A DNA stretch of 35,209 bases from Vulcanimicrobiota bacterium (GTDB lineage: Bacteria > Vulcanimicrobiota > Vulcanimicrobiia > Vulcanimicrobiales > Vulcanimicrobiaceae): positions 1 to 35,209 of the forward strand of contig JAFARW010000134.1 in the NCBI GenBank assembly GCA_019245275.1, in the 5' to 3' direction. The position numbers were made by a program, and so were the translations under genes. This document shows positions 17,296 through 25,431 of the stretch, piece by piece. The notes below the pieces were generated by a model. That model was not told the DNA's origin, searched no databases, and saw nothing but the letters and a program-made list of their open reading frames with translations. How positions within the stretch are numbered: position 1 is the stretch's first letter; each line of letters begins with the position of its first letter.

Positions 17296-19581
17296 GTGCG
17301 CGTACCGCTTGGAAAGCGCGAAGCGTTCGCTTTCATCACGCGCGATCCACACGAGCCGGCCGATGACCGCCCGTTGCGCGCCGTCATCGAGAAGGCAGCC
17401 GCGCCGCCGGCTTTCAACGCGACCGGGCTCGCCCTCGCAAAGTTCGTATCAGAGTACTATCTCTGTACGCTCGGCGAAGCGCTCTCAGCGGCCGTCCTGA
17501 GCTCGGCTGTTCCGCGGGCGGTAGACGAACTTGTGCGCCAAACTGGGGTACCCGCACACGGGAAGTACCTAAGCGTGCCTCCTCGACTTGTAAACTTGAT
17601 TTGGCACGACTTTCCAGAGCGGTTCTCGCTGGTTGCCCTGTTGCGCCATCCCGAAGCGCGGCGCTGCGGGGATCGGCGCTCGCTGTTGGCTTATGTGCGC
17701 GCGCTCGTGCAGGGCGGCGCGCTGGCACGCAAACGAGCCTTCATCGAGCCGCGCATGCATCAATACACGGTAAAAATGCTCTATCCGGCGGATGCTGAGA
17801 TTCGCGGTCACCGCGCGACGGAACTGACCGCGCTCGTGCGAGAACGGGGCAGCATCTCCCGAGCGGATGCACTTTTGGCGGGGTACTCGCGCGCGCTGAT
17901 CGCGCGTGCCGTTAAAGCGGGAGCGTTGCGCGAAGTCGATCAAGCGCCGGCGCGCAATGTCTCGACTAGTGCGCCGTCGATCGTCGATTTGACGCCGACC
18001 GCGGATCAAGCGGCCGCGCTCAAAGAGATCCGAGCGCGGCTTTCGGACAGTCGGTACGCACAAATCCTCTTGCAAGGCGTTGCCGGTAGCGGCAAGACCC
18101 TTGTCTATATCAAGGCGATTGAGGACGTGCTCGCGCGCGGCGGCCGCGCGATCGTGCTGGTGCCCGAGATCTCGCTGACGCCGCAGACGGCACGCCGCTT
18201 CCAAGACGCGTTCGGACAGCGCGTCGCGGTTTTACACTCGGCGCTGTCGGAGCGCGAGCGTTACGACGCATGGCAGGCGAGCGCGCACGGTGACGTCGAC
18301 ATCATCGTCGGAGCGCGTAGTGCAATCTTTGCGCCGCTGCCTGATGTTCGGTTGGTCGTTGTCGACGAGGCACATGAGAGCGCTTACAAACAAGAAAGCG
18401 TTCCGCGATACGACGCGGTCACGGTTGCGCGGAGGCGGATGCAGTTGGAAAACGGCGTCCTACTGCTTGGCAGCGCAACGCCATCCGTTGAATCTTACGC
18501 GGCTGCGAACGACGGGCGCTTGGCACACTTGATGCTTCGGACGCGGCCAAGCGCGCAGCCGCTCCCTGCCGTTCGCATCGTCGACATGGCCGCCGAGTTC
18601 GAAAGCGGCAATCGCACGGTCTTTAGCAGCGCTCTGATTGGCGCGCTCGACGAGCGGTTGCAACGCGGGGAGAAATCCGTGCTCTTGATCAATCGGCGCG
18701 GAAGCGCGCGTTTTCTCCTCTGCCGCACCTGCGGATACGTACCAAAATGCACTCGCTGCAGCGTCGCGTTCACGGTTCACCGCAGCGAAGGGTTGCTGCG
18801 CTGCCATTACTGCGATGCGCAAGAACCGCTCTTTGATGTCTGTCCGTCGTGCGGTGCATCTTCCACGCGCGAACTTGGAATCGGGACGCAGCGCGTCGTT
18901 TCCGAAGTCGGGCGTCTTTTCCGCGCCGCGCGCATCATTCGCATGGACAGCGACACGACGACCCACATCGGCGATCATGCGCGCCTGCTCGATGAATTCG
19001 AACGAGGGGGCGACGTCTTGGTCGGCACGCAGATGGTCGCGAAAGGACTCGACTTTCCGCAAGTAACGCTGGCGGCGGTCGTTGTCGCGGAGTTCGGACT
19101 CTTCGGCAGCGACTTCCGCGGCGCGGAGCAGACGTTCGCTCTCGTCGCGCAGCTGTGCGGACGAAGCGGCAGAGCCCAACCCGGTGAAGCGATCGTCCAG
19201 ACGTACGTGCCCGAGCACCCAGCTATACGCCTTGCGGCGGCGCATGATTACGATTCGTTTGCGCGCGGCGAACTCGAGGAGCGTAGGCTTTCGCAGTGGC
19301 CGCCATACGTACGGCTGATCTACCTGGGCGTCATCGGCCGCGATCGAGAGAACGTCGTCGAGCAGGCCACGAAGTACGCGTCGGTTTTGCGCGGCAGCTC
19401 AAGCGCTGAAGTCTTGGGGCCGGCGCCCTTTCCGATCGCACGGCTCAACGAAGAGTGGCGGTACCGAATCGCGCTGAAGACGCATGATGCGCCGGCGCTG
19501 CGGCGATTTTTGCGCGATACGCTGCTGCCGCAGGCGCGCCGCGAACGGAACACGCGCCTAGCAATCGATGTTGACCCGTAG
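17296..19581 (+). CDS. priA: Primosomal replication restart helicase PriA
   Basis: Superfamily 2 helicase that reloads the replisome at stalled forks. Counting from the GTG at 17296: Walker A GVAGSGKT near residue 260, DEAH near 355, LLGSATPSVES near 395, and a zinc-binding insert with eight cysteines (CRTC, CTRC, CHYC, CPSC) near 475-520. Motifs V and VI follow (VGTQMVAKGLDFP, QLCGRSGRA). The frame stays open upstream, and codons 17191-17295 read TQRAVEALPILRSSQ then FDLPLTYACSGERLQVGDI, which match the usual 3'-end-binding N-terminal domain. No ATG, GTG or TTG exists there; codon 17191 is GTA. The 17296 start is the only standard one but would lose about 35 residues. Confidence 0.93.
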   Translation: MRVPLGKREAFAFITRDPHEPADDRPLRAVIEKAAAPPAFNATGLALAKFVSEYYLCTLGEALSAAVLSSAVPRAVDELVRQTGVPAHGKYLSVPPRLVNLIWHDFPERFSLVALLRHPEARRCGDRRSLLAYVRALVQGGALARKRAFIEPRMHQYTVKMLYPADAEIRGHRATELTALVRERGSISRADALLAGYSRALIARAVKAGALREVDQAPARNVSTSAPSIVDLTPTADQAAALKEIRARLSDSRYAQILLQGVAGSGKTLVYIKAIEDVLARGGRAIVLVPEISLTPQTARRFQDAFGQRVAVLHSALSERERYDAWQASAHGDVDIIVGARSAIFAPLPDVRLVVVDEAHESAYKQESVPRYDAVTVARRRMQLENGVLLLGSATPSVESYAAANDGRLAHLMLRTRPSAQPLPAVRIVDMAAEFESGNRTVFSSALIGALDERLQRGEKSVLLINRRGSARFLLCRTCGYVPKCTRCSVAFTVHRSEGLLRCHYCDAQEPLFDVCPSCGASSTRELGIGTQRVVSEVGRLFRAARIIRMDSDTTTHIGDHARLLDEFERGGDVLVGTQMVAKGLDFPQVTLAAVVVAEFGLFGSDFRGAEQTFALVAQLCGRSGRAQPGEAIVQTYVPEHPAIRLAAAHDYDSFARGELEERRLSQWPPYVRLIYLGVIGRDRENVVEQATKYASVLRGSSSAEVLGPAPFPIARLNEEWRYRIALKTHDAPALRRFLRDTLLPQARRERNTRLAIDVDP

Positions 19582-19665
19582 GAAGCTCCGAGTGAGTCTG
19601 CGTGGTTCAGCGTCGTGATGAAAGCGTCCGAGGATGAGCCGCGTGGGACTTACTCGGAGCTTCCT
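19580..19665. repeat. Long near-perfect hairpin overlapping the priA stop
   Basis: Outer arms of 19 bp (19580-19598 and 19647-19665) pair with one G-T wobble: AGGAAGCTCCGAGTGAGTC against GACTTACTCGGAGCTTCCT. An inner arm continues the stem: 19599-19609 pairs with 19635-19645 with wobbles (GGTTCA with TGAGCC at its tip), leaving a 25-nt loop. The left arm includes the last two bases of the priA TAG. No T-run follows, so a simple intrinsic terminator is unlikely. It may be a palindromic repeat element, a processing site, or a 3' stabiliser between priA and phaC. A separate small GC hairpin (GGGCG/CGCCC) lies at 19681-19694. Confidence 0.7.
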
Positions 19666-19724
19666 ACACTGAAGGTGCAAGGGCGGCGGCGCCCTAATTG
19701 GGGGTGCGCCCGCTGGGGCATACG

Positions 19725-21383
19725 ATGACGAAACAAAGCTTTAGCAATCTCTTCGACCCGCTGGGCATCGGACAGGCGTCAACGGCTGTCTGGCAAGCGA
19801 TGCTTTCCGACCCGGAGCACCTGCTGCGCTCTCAGCAACAACTAGCCTGTGGATGGCTCAACATGTTGAACGGCGAGAGTGGCACTGAAGCGCAGCCGGC
19901 TTCTTCGAAAGCGACGGTCGATAAGCGCTTTTCGCATCCAGCCTGGGATGCGAATCCAGGTTTGCGAGCCCTCAAGGACGCCTACCTCATAGCAACCGAC
20001 GCCGTTCTTTCCAGCATCGAAAATACGCCCGGCGCCGATCCAAAGGCGATTCGGCGAGCGAAATTTTTTGCAAAACAGTTTGCGGATGCGATGAGCCCGA
20101 GCAATTTTGCGTTCTTCAACCCACTAGTTATTGAAGAGACGCTGCGAACGGGCGGTCAGAATCTCGCCAAGGGGATGCAGAACCTGATCGAAGACATCCG
20201 CGAAAACGCCGGACGGCCGGCGCTTGTCGATAAGAAGGCCTTTCGCGTCGGCAAGAACGTCGCGGTGACGCCTGGGCGGGTCGTGCACCGCAACCAGTTG
20301 TGCGAACTGCTCCAATACGAGGCAACGACGCCAACGGTTCACGAGAAGCCCGTTTTAATCGTGCCACCCTGGATCAACAAATACTACGTCCTCGATCTTC
20401 AGCCGGACAACAGTTTGATCAAGGCGCTTGTCGACCAGGGATTCACGACATTCGTTATCTCCTGGCGCAACCCCGATGCGGAACTGCGCGACATGACGAT
20501 GCGCGATTACCTCGTGCACGGCCCGCTGGAATGCATTCAGGTCGCAACGGAAATCACGAAGACGGATTCGTGCAGCGCGGTAGGCTACTGCATCGGAGGC
20601 ACGCTGCTCGCGATGCTGCTCGCCTATCTGGCCAAACGTCGCGAACCGATCGTCGGCGCGGCGACTTTTCTGGCATCGCTGATCGACTTCTTAGAGGCCG
20701 GCGAGATCGAGGCATTCCTCGGTGAAGACGCGCTCGCATACATCGAGAAGAAGATGGGCGAGCGCGGTTATCTCGATGCACGCGAGATGAGCGACAGCTT
20801 TAATATGCTGCGCAGCAACGACCTCATCTGGTCGGTAGCCGTCAACCGCTACCTGCTCGGGAAAGATGCGCCCGCTTTCGACCTGCTGTATTGGAACAGC
20901 GACTCGACGCGTATGCCGGCTGCGATGCACGCCTACTACCTGCGCAACATGTACGTCGAGAACAACCTCGTGAAGCACGATGTGCTCGAAATCGACGGAA
21001 CGCCGCTTGACTTGCACGATATCAAGAATGACGTCTACTGCGTGGCAACGATCGAAGATCATATCGCGCCGTGGAAGTCGGTTTACAAATTAACGCAGTT
21101 GACGAGCGGGCAAACGGCGTTTCGTTTGGGCGCGTCCGGTCATATTGCGGGCATCATCAATGCACCGAAGCGGCTCAAGGGCGCGTATTGGTCTGGTACG
21201 AAATGCCCGCCGGATCCCGACGCATGGCTTGCCGCCGCTTCAAAACACGAAGGATCGTGGTGGCCGGATTGGTTCACCTGGCTTTCAGAACGCAGCGGCC
21301 CTCGCGTACCGGTGTCTCAAATCGGATCGATCGAACACCCGCCCCAAGAGGCGGCGCCGGGCACCTACGTCTTAGCTACTTAA
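19725..21383 (+). CDS. phaC: Poly(3-hydroxyalkanoate) synthase, class I type
   Basis: Polymerises 3-hydroxyacyl-CoA into PHA storage granules. The lipase-like box GYCIGG holds the catalytic cysteine in the middle of the protein. The acid is the Asp of TIEDHIAPWKS and the base is the His of GASGHIAGIINAP. The WINKYYVLDLQPDNSLIK block and SWRNPD are family signatures. Length 552 aa is typical of class I/II enzymes; no phaE or phaR is in view. The ATG at 19725 is preceded by GGGG and gives MTKQSFSNLFDPLG; an in-frame GTG at 19701 or earlier is less likely. No phaA, phaB or phasin genes flank it. It converges on rpsT with a shared TTAA. Confidence 0.94.
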   Translation: MTKQSFSNLFDPLGIGQASTAVWQAMLSDPEHLLRSQQQLACGWLNMLNGESGTEAQPASSKATVDKRFSHPAWDANPGLRALKDAYLIATDAVLSSIENTPGADPKAIRRAKFFAKQFADAMSPSNFAFFNPLVIEETLRTGGQNLAKGMQNLIEDIRENAGRPALVDKKAFRVGKNVAVTPGRVVHRNQLCELLQYEATTPTVHEKPVLIVPPWINKYYVLDLQPDNSLIKALVDQGFTTFVISWRNPDAELRDMTMRDYLVHGPLECIQVATEITKTDSCSAVGYCIGGTLLAMLLAYLAKRREPIVGAATFLASLIDFLEAGEIEAFLGEDALAYIEKKMGERGYLDAREMSDSFNMLRSNDLIWSVAVNRYLLGKDAPAFDLLYWNSDSTRMPAAMHAYYLRNMYVENNLVKHDVLEIDGTPLDLHDIKNDVYCVATIEDHIAPWKSVYKLTQLTSGQTAFRLGASGHIAGIINAPKRLKGAYWSGTKCPPDPDAWLAAASKHEGSWWPDWFTWLSERSGPRVPVSQIGSIEHPPQEAAPGTYVLAT

Positions 21384-21715
21384 CGCTTTTTCGCGGCAGA
21401 GCGCGCCGTGGTTTTGCGCGCCGTTGCCTTTTTGCGCCCCGTGCGTTTTGTCGCTTTTGCGACCGGCTCGGCAGCGGCTACCGCTTGTAAGGCTTTGGCC
21501 AAACGCGATTTCTTGCGCGCCGCCTTGTTCGGGTGAATGATGCCTTTCGAAGCGGCTCGGTCGAATTGCGATTCGACCATCCGGCCATACTCGGCATCGG
21601 TCGCTTGAGACGCTTTCTTATGCAGTGTCTTCAAGCGCGTTCTCGCGCTTAGGTTGCGTTGGGTTCGTTTTTCCGCCTGGCGGACGGACTTGATTGCGGC
21701 TTTGATCTTTGGCAC
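21380..21715 (-). CDS. rpsT: 30S ribosomal protein S20
   Basis: Primary 16S rRNA-binding protein of the small subunit. PKIKAAIKSVRQAEKRTQRNLSAR is the standard N-terminus (residues 2-25), and the ASKGIIHPNKAARKKSRLAKAL helix follows. The protein is 111 aa, against about 85-90 usually; the excess is a Lys/Ala/Thr/Arg tail after AEPVAKATKR. The GTG at 21715 is chosen because family members begin MPxIK; an in-frame ATG at 21724 would fall inside the -10 hexamer. It ends in a 4-bp overlap with phaC. Confidence 0.95.
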   Translation of the reverse strand: MPKIKAAIKSVRQAEKRTQRNLSARTRLKTLHKKASQATDAEYGRMVESQFDRAASKGIIHPNKAARKKSRLAKALQAVAAAEPVAKATKRTGRKKATARKTTARSAAKKR

Positions 21716-21722
21716 GGGGCGC

Positions 21723-21731
21723 ATTGTACCA
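21723..21731 (-). promoter_or_regulatory. Extended -10 promoter directly before rpsT
   Basis: On the minus strand TGG-TACAAT is an extended -10 with one mismatch. Seven nt separate it from the rpsT GTG at 21715, so the first transcribed base would be at or next to the start codon. No ribosome binding site is present. A leaderless transcript is inferred. Confidence 0.55.
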
Positions 21732-21810
21732 CATGCGCCGGACGAGGGTCTACTGTCATACCCGCGGCCGGATGAAAGAACCGCGCACGCGCCTAACGAT
21801 GCAAGGAGTG

Positions 21811-22359
21811 ATGAAGACCTACCTATCGCTACGCTTCGGCCGAATGCTTTCTGCTACCGAGGCGTCTTCGCTGGCGGCGGATGCGCACGATGCAGGTTGG
21901 GAACCGCAAGTCCGGCGCAGCGAGCGGTTTGCGCGCACCTACGCGCTGTTGAGCGGCACGCGCGACGCCGCGACGGACAGCTTCGTCTCCGAATACGCCG
22001 GCGCCGAGCGTTTCGCAGACCCGCTGCTCGCGCTTTCGATCGAACCGGATGCGGCGGACGGCTTGCCTTCGCTTACCGCGGCGCTCAAGGGGCACGGCAG
22101 CCCTGAAGGCATTCTGACGGCGGAGACAGTCGAGCACGAGCTGTTGATCGAGTTCTTTCCGGCGCGCACGTCGTGGCGGCTCGTGCGCGCTCTGATCGAC
22201 GTCGAACTGGGACGCTACGGATCGACCGTCCGGCGCACCACGCTACTGTCCCCGATCTCGCCGGAGATGGAGACGCAGATCGCCGCGGATGGCCTGCAAG
22301 AGCCGGAGCTGAATCAATCACGCGTCTTGGAGGCCTTGATGGGCGATGCCGATCGCTGA
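21811..22359 (+). CDS. Hypothetical protein upstream of cdaA
   Basis: Unrecognised 182-aa soluble protein, acidic and Ala/Glu/Leu-rich, with no signal peptide or membrane segment. It has no evident catalytic motif. Phrases such as MKTYLSLRFGRMLSATEAS and HELLIEFFPARTSWRLVRALIDVELG suggest an alpha/beta fold. The last 14 nt overlap cdaA, so it belongs to the cda-glm transcription unit. The start is uncertain: ATG at 21811 sits only 2 nt after AAGGAG; in-frame ATGs at 21799 and 21772 and a GTG at 21808 are alternatives. Confidence 0.75.
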   Translation: MKTYLSLRFGRMLSATEASSLAADAHDAGWEPQVRRSERFARTYALLSGTRDAATDSFVSEYAGAERFADPLLALSIEPDAADGLPSLTAALKGHGSPEGILTAETVEHELLIEFFPARTSWRLVRALIDVELGRYGSTVRRTTLLSPISPEMETQIAADGLQEPELNQSRVLEALMGDADR

Positions 22360-23215
22360 AATCGGCCAATATGTCGGCATCAACGACGTCATCGATGTCG
22401 TTGCGACGAGCATATTGATCTACTACGTGCTCCTGTTGATACGCGGGACTCGCGCCGTTCAAATCCTCGGTGGAGTGCTCTTCCTCGTGCTCTTGCTGGG
22501 CGCCGCAAACTTAGCGCACCTCTTGCTGCTCGGCACGATCCTGCAGTTGATCGTGCTAGGCGCCGCAGTCAGTTTGCCGATCGTCTTTCAACCGGAGCTG
22601 CGCAGGTTGCTCGAGCGCCTTGGACGCGGCGGACTCTTTCGATTCGACCGATCGGAAGGACGAGTTCTGCGCGGCGAAGACCGAGCGATCGCAATTCTCG
22701 CGAAGACGGCATTCGCTTTGGCTCGCAACCGATATGGCGCGCTCATCGTAATCGAACAGTCGAGCGGACTGCAAGACGTGGTCGAAAGCGGGACGGTAAT
22801 CGGAGCGGAGCTTTCCGGCGAATTGCTCCTTGCGCTCTTCAGCCCGCGCTCGCCGCTCCACGACGGCGCCGTCATCGTTCGCGACCAAACCGTCGTCGCG
22901 GCCGGCTGTTTCTTGCCGCTCGCCGAACAATCGCTAGGCGAGCCGCGTCTTGGAACGCGGCATCGCGCCGCGGTTGGTTTGACCGACCAGGCCGACGCCG
23001 TGGTCATCGTCATCTCGGAGGAGACCGGCAACGTCGCGGTCGCACGCGAAGGACGGCTTTCCCGCGACATCGGTGACGAAGCGCGTCTCAATCGGTTGCT
23101 GTTGGCTTGCACGCGCGCACCACGGACAAAAGCCCGAGAAGACCTCATCGCGCAGGTGCGCGCGATTTTCGCTCGGCGTCCCGCCGAAGAACAGCGCCAT
23201 GTTGCAGATCTTTAA
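22346..23215 (+). CDS. cdaA: Diadenylate cyclase CdaA (membrane DAC protein)
   Basis: Makes cyclic di-AMP from two ATP. Three hydrophobic segments occupy about residues 15-85 (VIDVVATSILIYYVLLLI, VQILGGVLFLVLLLG, LLLGTILQLIVLGAAVSL). The DAC domain follows, with the DGA motif in SPLHDGAVIV and the RHR motif in GTRHRAAVGL, both essential for catalysis. Length 289 aa is normal. The ATG at 22346 overlaps the upstream hypothetical gene by 14 nt. It is followed by cdaR and glmM, the classical order in which GlmM binds and restrains CdaA. Confidence 0.96.
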   Translation: MPIAEIGQYVGINDVIDVVATSILIYYVLLLIRGTRAVQILGGVLFLVLLLGAANLAHLLLLGTILQLIVLGAAVSLPIVFQPELRRLLERLGRGGLFRFDRSEGRVLRGEDRAIAILAKTAFALARNRYGALIVIEQSSGLQDVVESGTVIGAELSGELLLALFSPRSPLHDGAVIVRDQTVVAAGCFLPLAEQSLGEPRLGTRHRAAVGLTDQADAVVIVISEETGNVAVAREGRLSRDIGDEARLNRLLLACTRAPRTKAREDLIAQVRAIFARRPAEEQRHVADL

Positions 23216-23861
23216 GAACAACTTCTCGCTCAAGCTGCTCTCGCTGGCGCTCGCGCTCGCGGGATGGGGATACTTTCGCTTCGCAACCAACGCGGTCGTC
23301 GCCGCCCCACAACAACTCAGCATTCCGATCACGACGACGCATTTGGCATTAGGCTACATCGCGCGCTTCGCTGAGAAGCAAGCCGTCGTAACGGTTGCGG
23401 CGCCAAAACGCGGTGGCGCGGCAGTCCGTCCAGACGACGTCAAAGCTGTGCTCGACCTTAACAGTCTAAGCGCGGGTGTTTACAATGTACCTGTACAACT
23501 CGTTGCGCCGAACGTTGCCGTTCAGTCGCTCAGTCCGGCGTCGGTCACGCTCGCAATCGAGCGTATCGCGCAAAAAGTCTTTCCGCTCGGGATCTACTAC
23601 TCCGGAGCGCGCGGAAACGCGGTGGTAGCCAGCGATGCGAAGATTTTGCCGCTTCAAGCCGCCGCGCGGGGCGCATCGGACGACCTTTCTCGCGTCGCAT
23701 CGATTCGAGCGGACGTTCCTTTGCCAAATGCGCCGGAACAGTTCGACTCGATGGTCCGGCCGGTGGCTGTCGATTCGCTCGGTACCGAAGTTACCGACGT
23801 CCAAGTTTCGCCGAACCTCGTGCGCGTTCGCGTTCACTTCGCAGGCGCAAAACCCAGATGA
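23199..23861 (+). CDS. cdaR: CdaR, YbbR-domain regulator of CdaA
   Basis: Membrane-anchored protein with YbbR repeats that modulates diadenylate cyclase CdaA. An N-terminal signal anchor (FSLKLLSLALALAGWGYFRF, residues 8-27) is followed by extracytoplasmic beta-rich repeats, two recognisable from TTHLALGYIARF and from KVFPLGIYYSGA. The closing VTDVQVSPNLVRVRVHF is also YbbR-like. Length 220 aa is shorter than firmicute CdaR, which has up to four repeats. The ATG at 23199 overlaps cdaA by 17 nt, and the stop overlaps glmM (ATGA). Confidence 0.87.
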   Translation: MLQIFKNNFSLKLLSLALALAGWGYFRFATNAVVAAPQQLSIPITTTHLALGYIARFAEKQAVVTVAAPKRGGAAVRPDDVKAVLDLNSLSAGVYNVPVQLVAPNVAVQSLSPASVTLAIERIAQKVFPLGIYYSGARGNAVVASDAKILPLQAAARGASDDLSRVASIRADVPLPNAPEQFDSMVRPVAVDSLGTEVTDVQVSPNLVRVRVHFAGAKPR

Positions 23862-25213
23862 GCCGTCTGTTCGGAACCGACGGCGTTCGTGGAGTCGCCA
23901 ACACCGAGCTGACGCCCGAACTCGCATTCAAACTCGGCCGCGCCGCAGCACGCGTGCTCGCGGCAAAGAGCAAGCGGGGCGCATCGTTTGTCGTCGGACG
24001 CGACACGCGCGTCTCTGGAACGATGCTTGAGGCGGCATTGGTCGCCGGCATTACGTCGGCGGGGCGAGATGCGGTATCGATCGGCATCGTGCCGACTGCG
24101 GCAGTTGCGATCGTCACGCGTCGCACAGGTGCAGCGGCAGGCTGTATGATCAGCGCATCACACAACCCGATCGACGATAACGGCATCAAGTTCTTCGGTG
24201 CCGACGGCTTCAAGTTGTCGGATGAAATGGAGAACGCGATCGAAGACGCGATGGAGAACGATCGGGAAAGCCGGCCGACGGGCACCGGGGTCGGTGCCGC
24301 TCGAATCGCGCTGAATCTCGGCGCGCACTACTACGACGCGCTCTACGAACACGCCGGCGACCTCGGCGGCTTAACCGTCGTCGTCGACGCCGCGTTTGGC
24401 GCAGCGTACGCAATCGCGCCATACGTTTTGAAGAAACTCGGCGCAACCGTCCACGAATTAAACTGCGAAGCGGATGGGGCGCGAATCAATGTCGACTGCG
24501 GCGCCACGGATCTGCGGCCGCTGACGAATCGTGTCAGAGAACTGATCGAGCGCGGAGAAGAGCATGTCCTCGGCGTTGCATACGACGGAGATGCGGATCG
24601 AGCGCAATTCGTCGACGAGACCGGCACGGCCCTGAATGGCGACCATCTGCTGCTGGTTTTGGCGCAAGCGTTGAATCGCAGTGGCGACCTCGCGGGCGAT
24701 GCGGTTGTCGGGACGGTCATGAGCAACCTCGGCCTTGAAGAAGCGCTCAAGCACAGCGGAATCTCGCTGGTGCGGGCACCGGTCGGCGACCGATATGTGC
24801 TCGAAGCAATGCGCGCGGGCGGATACACACTCGGTGGCGAGCAGTCGGGACATGTCATCGATTTGCGCCGCAACACGACCGGCGATGGTCCGATGACGAC
24901 CGTGACGTTGCTAAGCTTGCTCGCACATTCAAAGATGACGCTGCATGAAGCCGCGGCACCGATGCATTCCTACCCGCAGGTTTTGATCAACGTTCGCGGC
25001 GCCAAAGAAGCGCTTGACGATGCAAGCGTATCGGAGGCGATCGCGCAGGCCGAGCGCAGGCTGGGAGCAACCGGCCGCGTCTTGGTGCGTGCTTCCGGGA
25101 CCGAACCGGTAGTCCGGATCATGATCGAGGGCGCCGATATGGCGGAAATCGAGCGCCTAGCGGACCAGCTGGCAGTGGCGGTCGCCGGGGCCTCGAGCCG
25201 CGCGCGACCCTAG
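23858..25213 (+). CDS. glmM: Phosphoglucosamine mutase
   Basis: Interconverts glucosamine-6-phosphate and glucosamine-1-phosphate, feeding UDP-GlcNAc and peptidoglycan synthesis. The N-terminal LFGTDGVRGVAN, the phosphoserine loop SASHNPIDDNG, the metal loop DGDADR and the C-terminal phosphate-binding RASGTEPVVRIM are all present. Length 451 aa is normal. Coupled to cdaR by ATGA. In the cdaA-cdaR-glmM operon, GlmM is also known as a direct inhibitor of CdaA. A 7-bp inverted repeat AGCCGAA/TTCGGCT (25212-25239) follows the stop; it lacks a T-run. Confidence 0.97.
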   Translation: MSRLFGTDGVRGVANTELTPELAFKLGRAAARVLAAKSKRGASFVVGRDTRVSGTMLEAALVAGITSAGRDAVSIGIVPTAAVAIVTRRTGAAAGCMISASHNPIDDNGIKFFGADGFKLSDEMENAIEDAMENDRESRPTGTGVGAARIALNLGAHYYDALYEHAGDLGGLTVVVDAAFGAAYAIAPYVLKKLGATVHELNCEADGARINVDCGATDLRPLTNRVRELIERGEEHVLGVAYDGDADRAQFVDETGTALNGDHLLLVLAQALNRSGDLAGDAVVGTVMSNLGLEEALKHSGISLVRAPVGDRYVLEAMRAGGYTLGGEQSGHVIDLRRNTTGDGPMTTVTLLSLLAHSKMTLHEAAAPMHSYPQVLINVRGAKEALDDASVSEAIAQAERRLGATGRVLVRASGTEPVVRIMIEGADMAEIERLADQLAVAVAGASSRARP

Positions 25214-25269
25214 CCGAAATTATTTTCGATTGTTCGGCTGCGAACGGAAGGAGATGCCGGCCGTGCGGT

Positions 25270-25412
25270 AAACCCGCGCGCTTAAGCTAGTCACTGAATC
25301 CGTCTTGCCGAGCGCGGGCGGAGCGGGGGAACTCCTCCGGTAGGGGTGAATGGGCCGGTCGGCCCTAGGGCAAGTCTTCTCGTCCGAACCCGTCAGCTAA
25401 CCCCGCAAGTAG
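25270..25412 (+). ncRNA. c-di-AMP riboswitch (ydaO-yuaA type)
   Basis: The conserved 3' segment CCGAACCCGTCAGCTAACC (25384-25402) is the hallmark of this class. Before it come the expected blocks GGGGGAACTC (25325-25334), AGGGGTGAATGGG and a CCCTAGGG. The 5' part GCGCTTAAG can pair with the CGCAAG segment near the 3' end. It precedes an NlpC/P60 hydrolase, the gene class most often controlled by this riboswitch. Ligand binding usually turns expression off. Boundaries are approximate. No clear intrinsic terminator is visible between aptamer and start codon, and the ribosome binding site AGAGGAG begins only about 7 nt after the aptamer, so control of translation is possible. Confidence 0.88.
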
Positions 25413-25431
25413 TTTGGAAGAGGAGCTTCTT

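Noticed and set aside
25212..25239. Terminator after glmM (AGCCGAA/TTCGGCT)
   Set aside because: The stem is 7 bp with a 14-nt loop and has no T-run, so it is not called a terminator.
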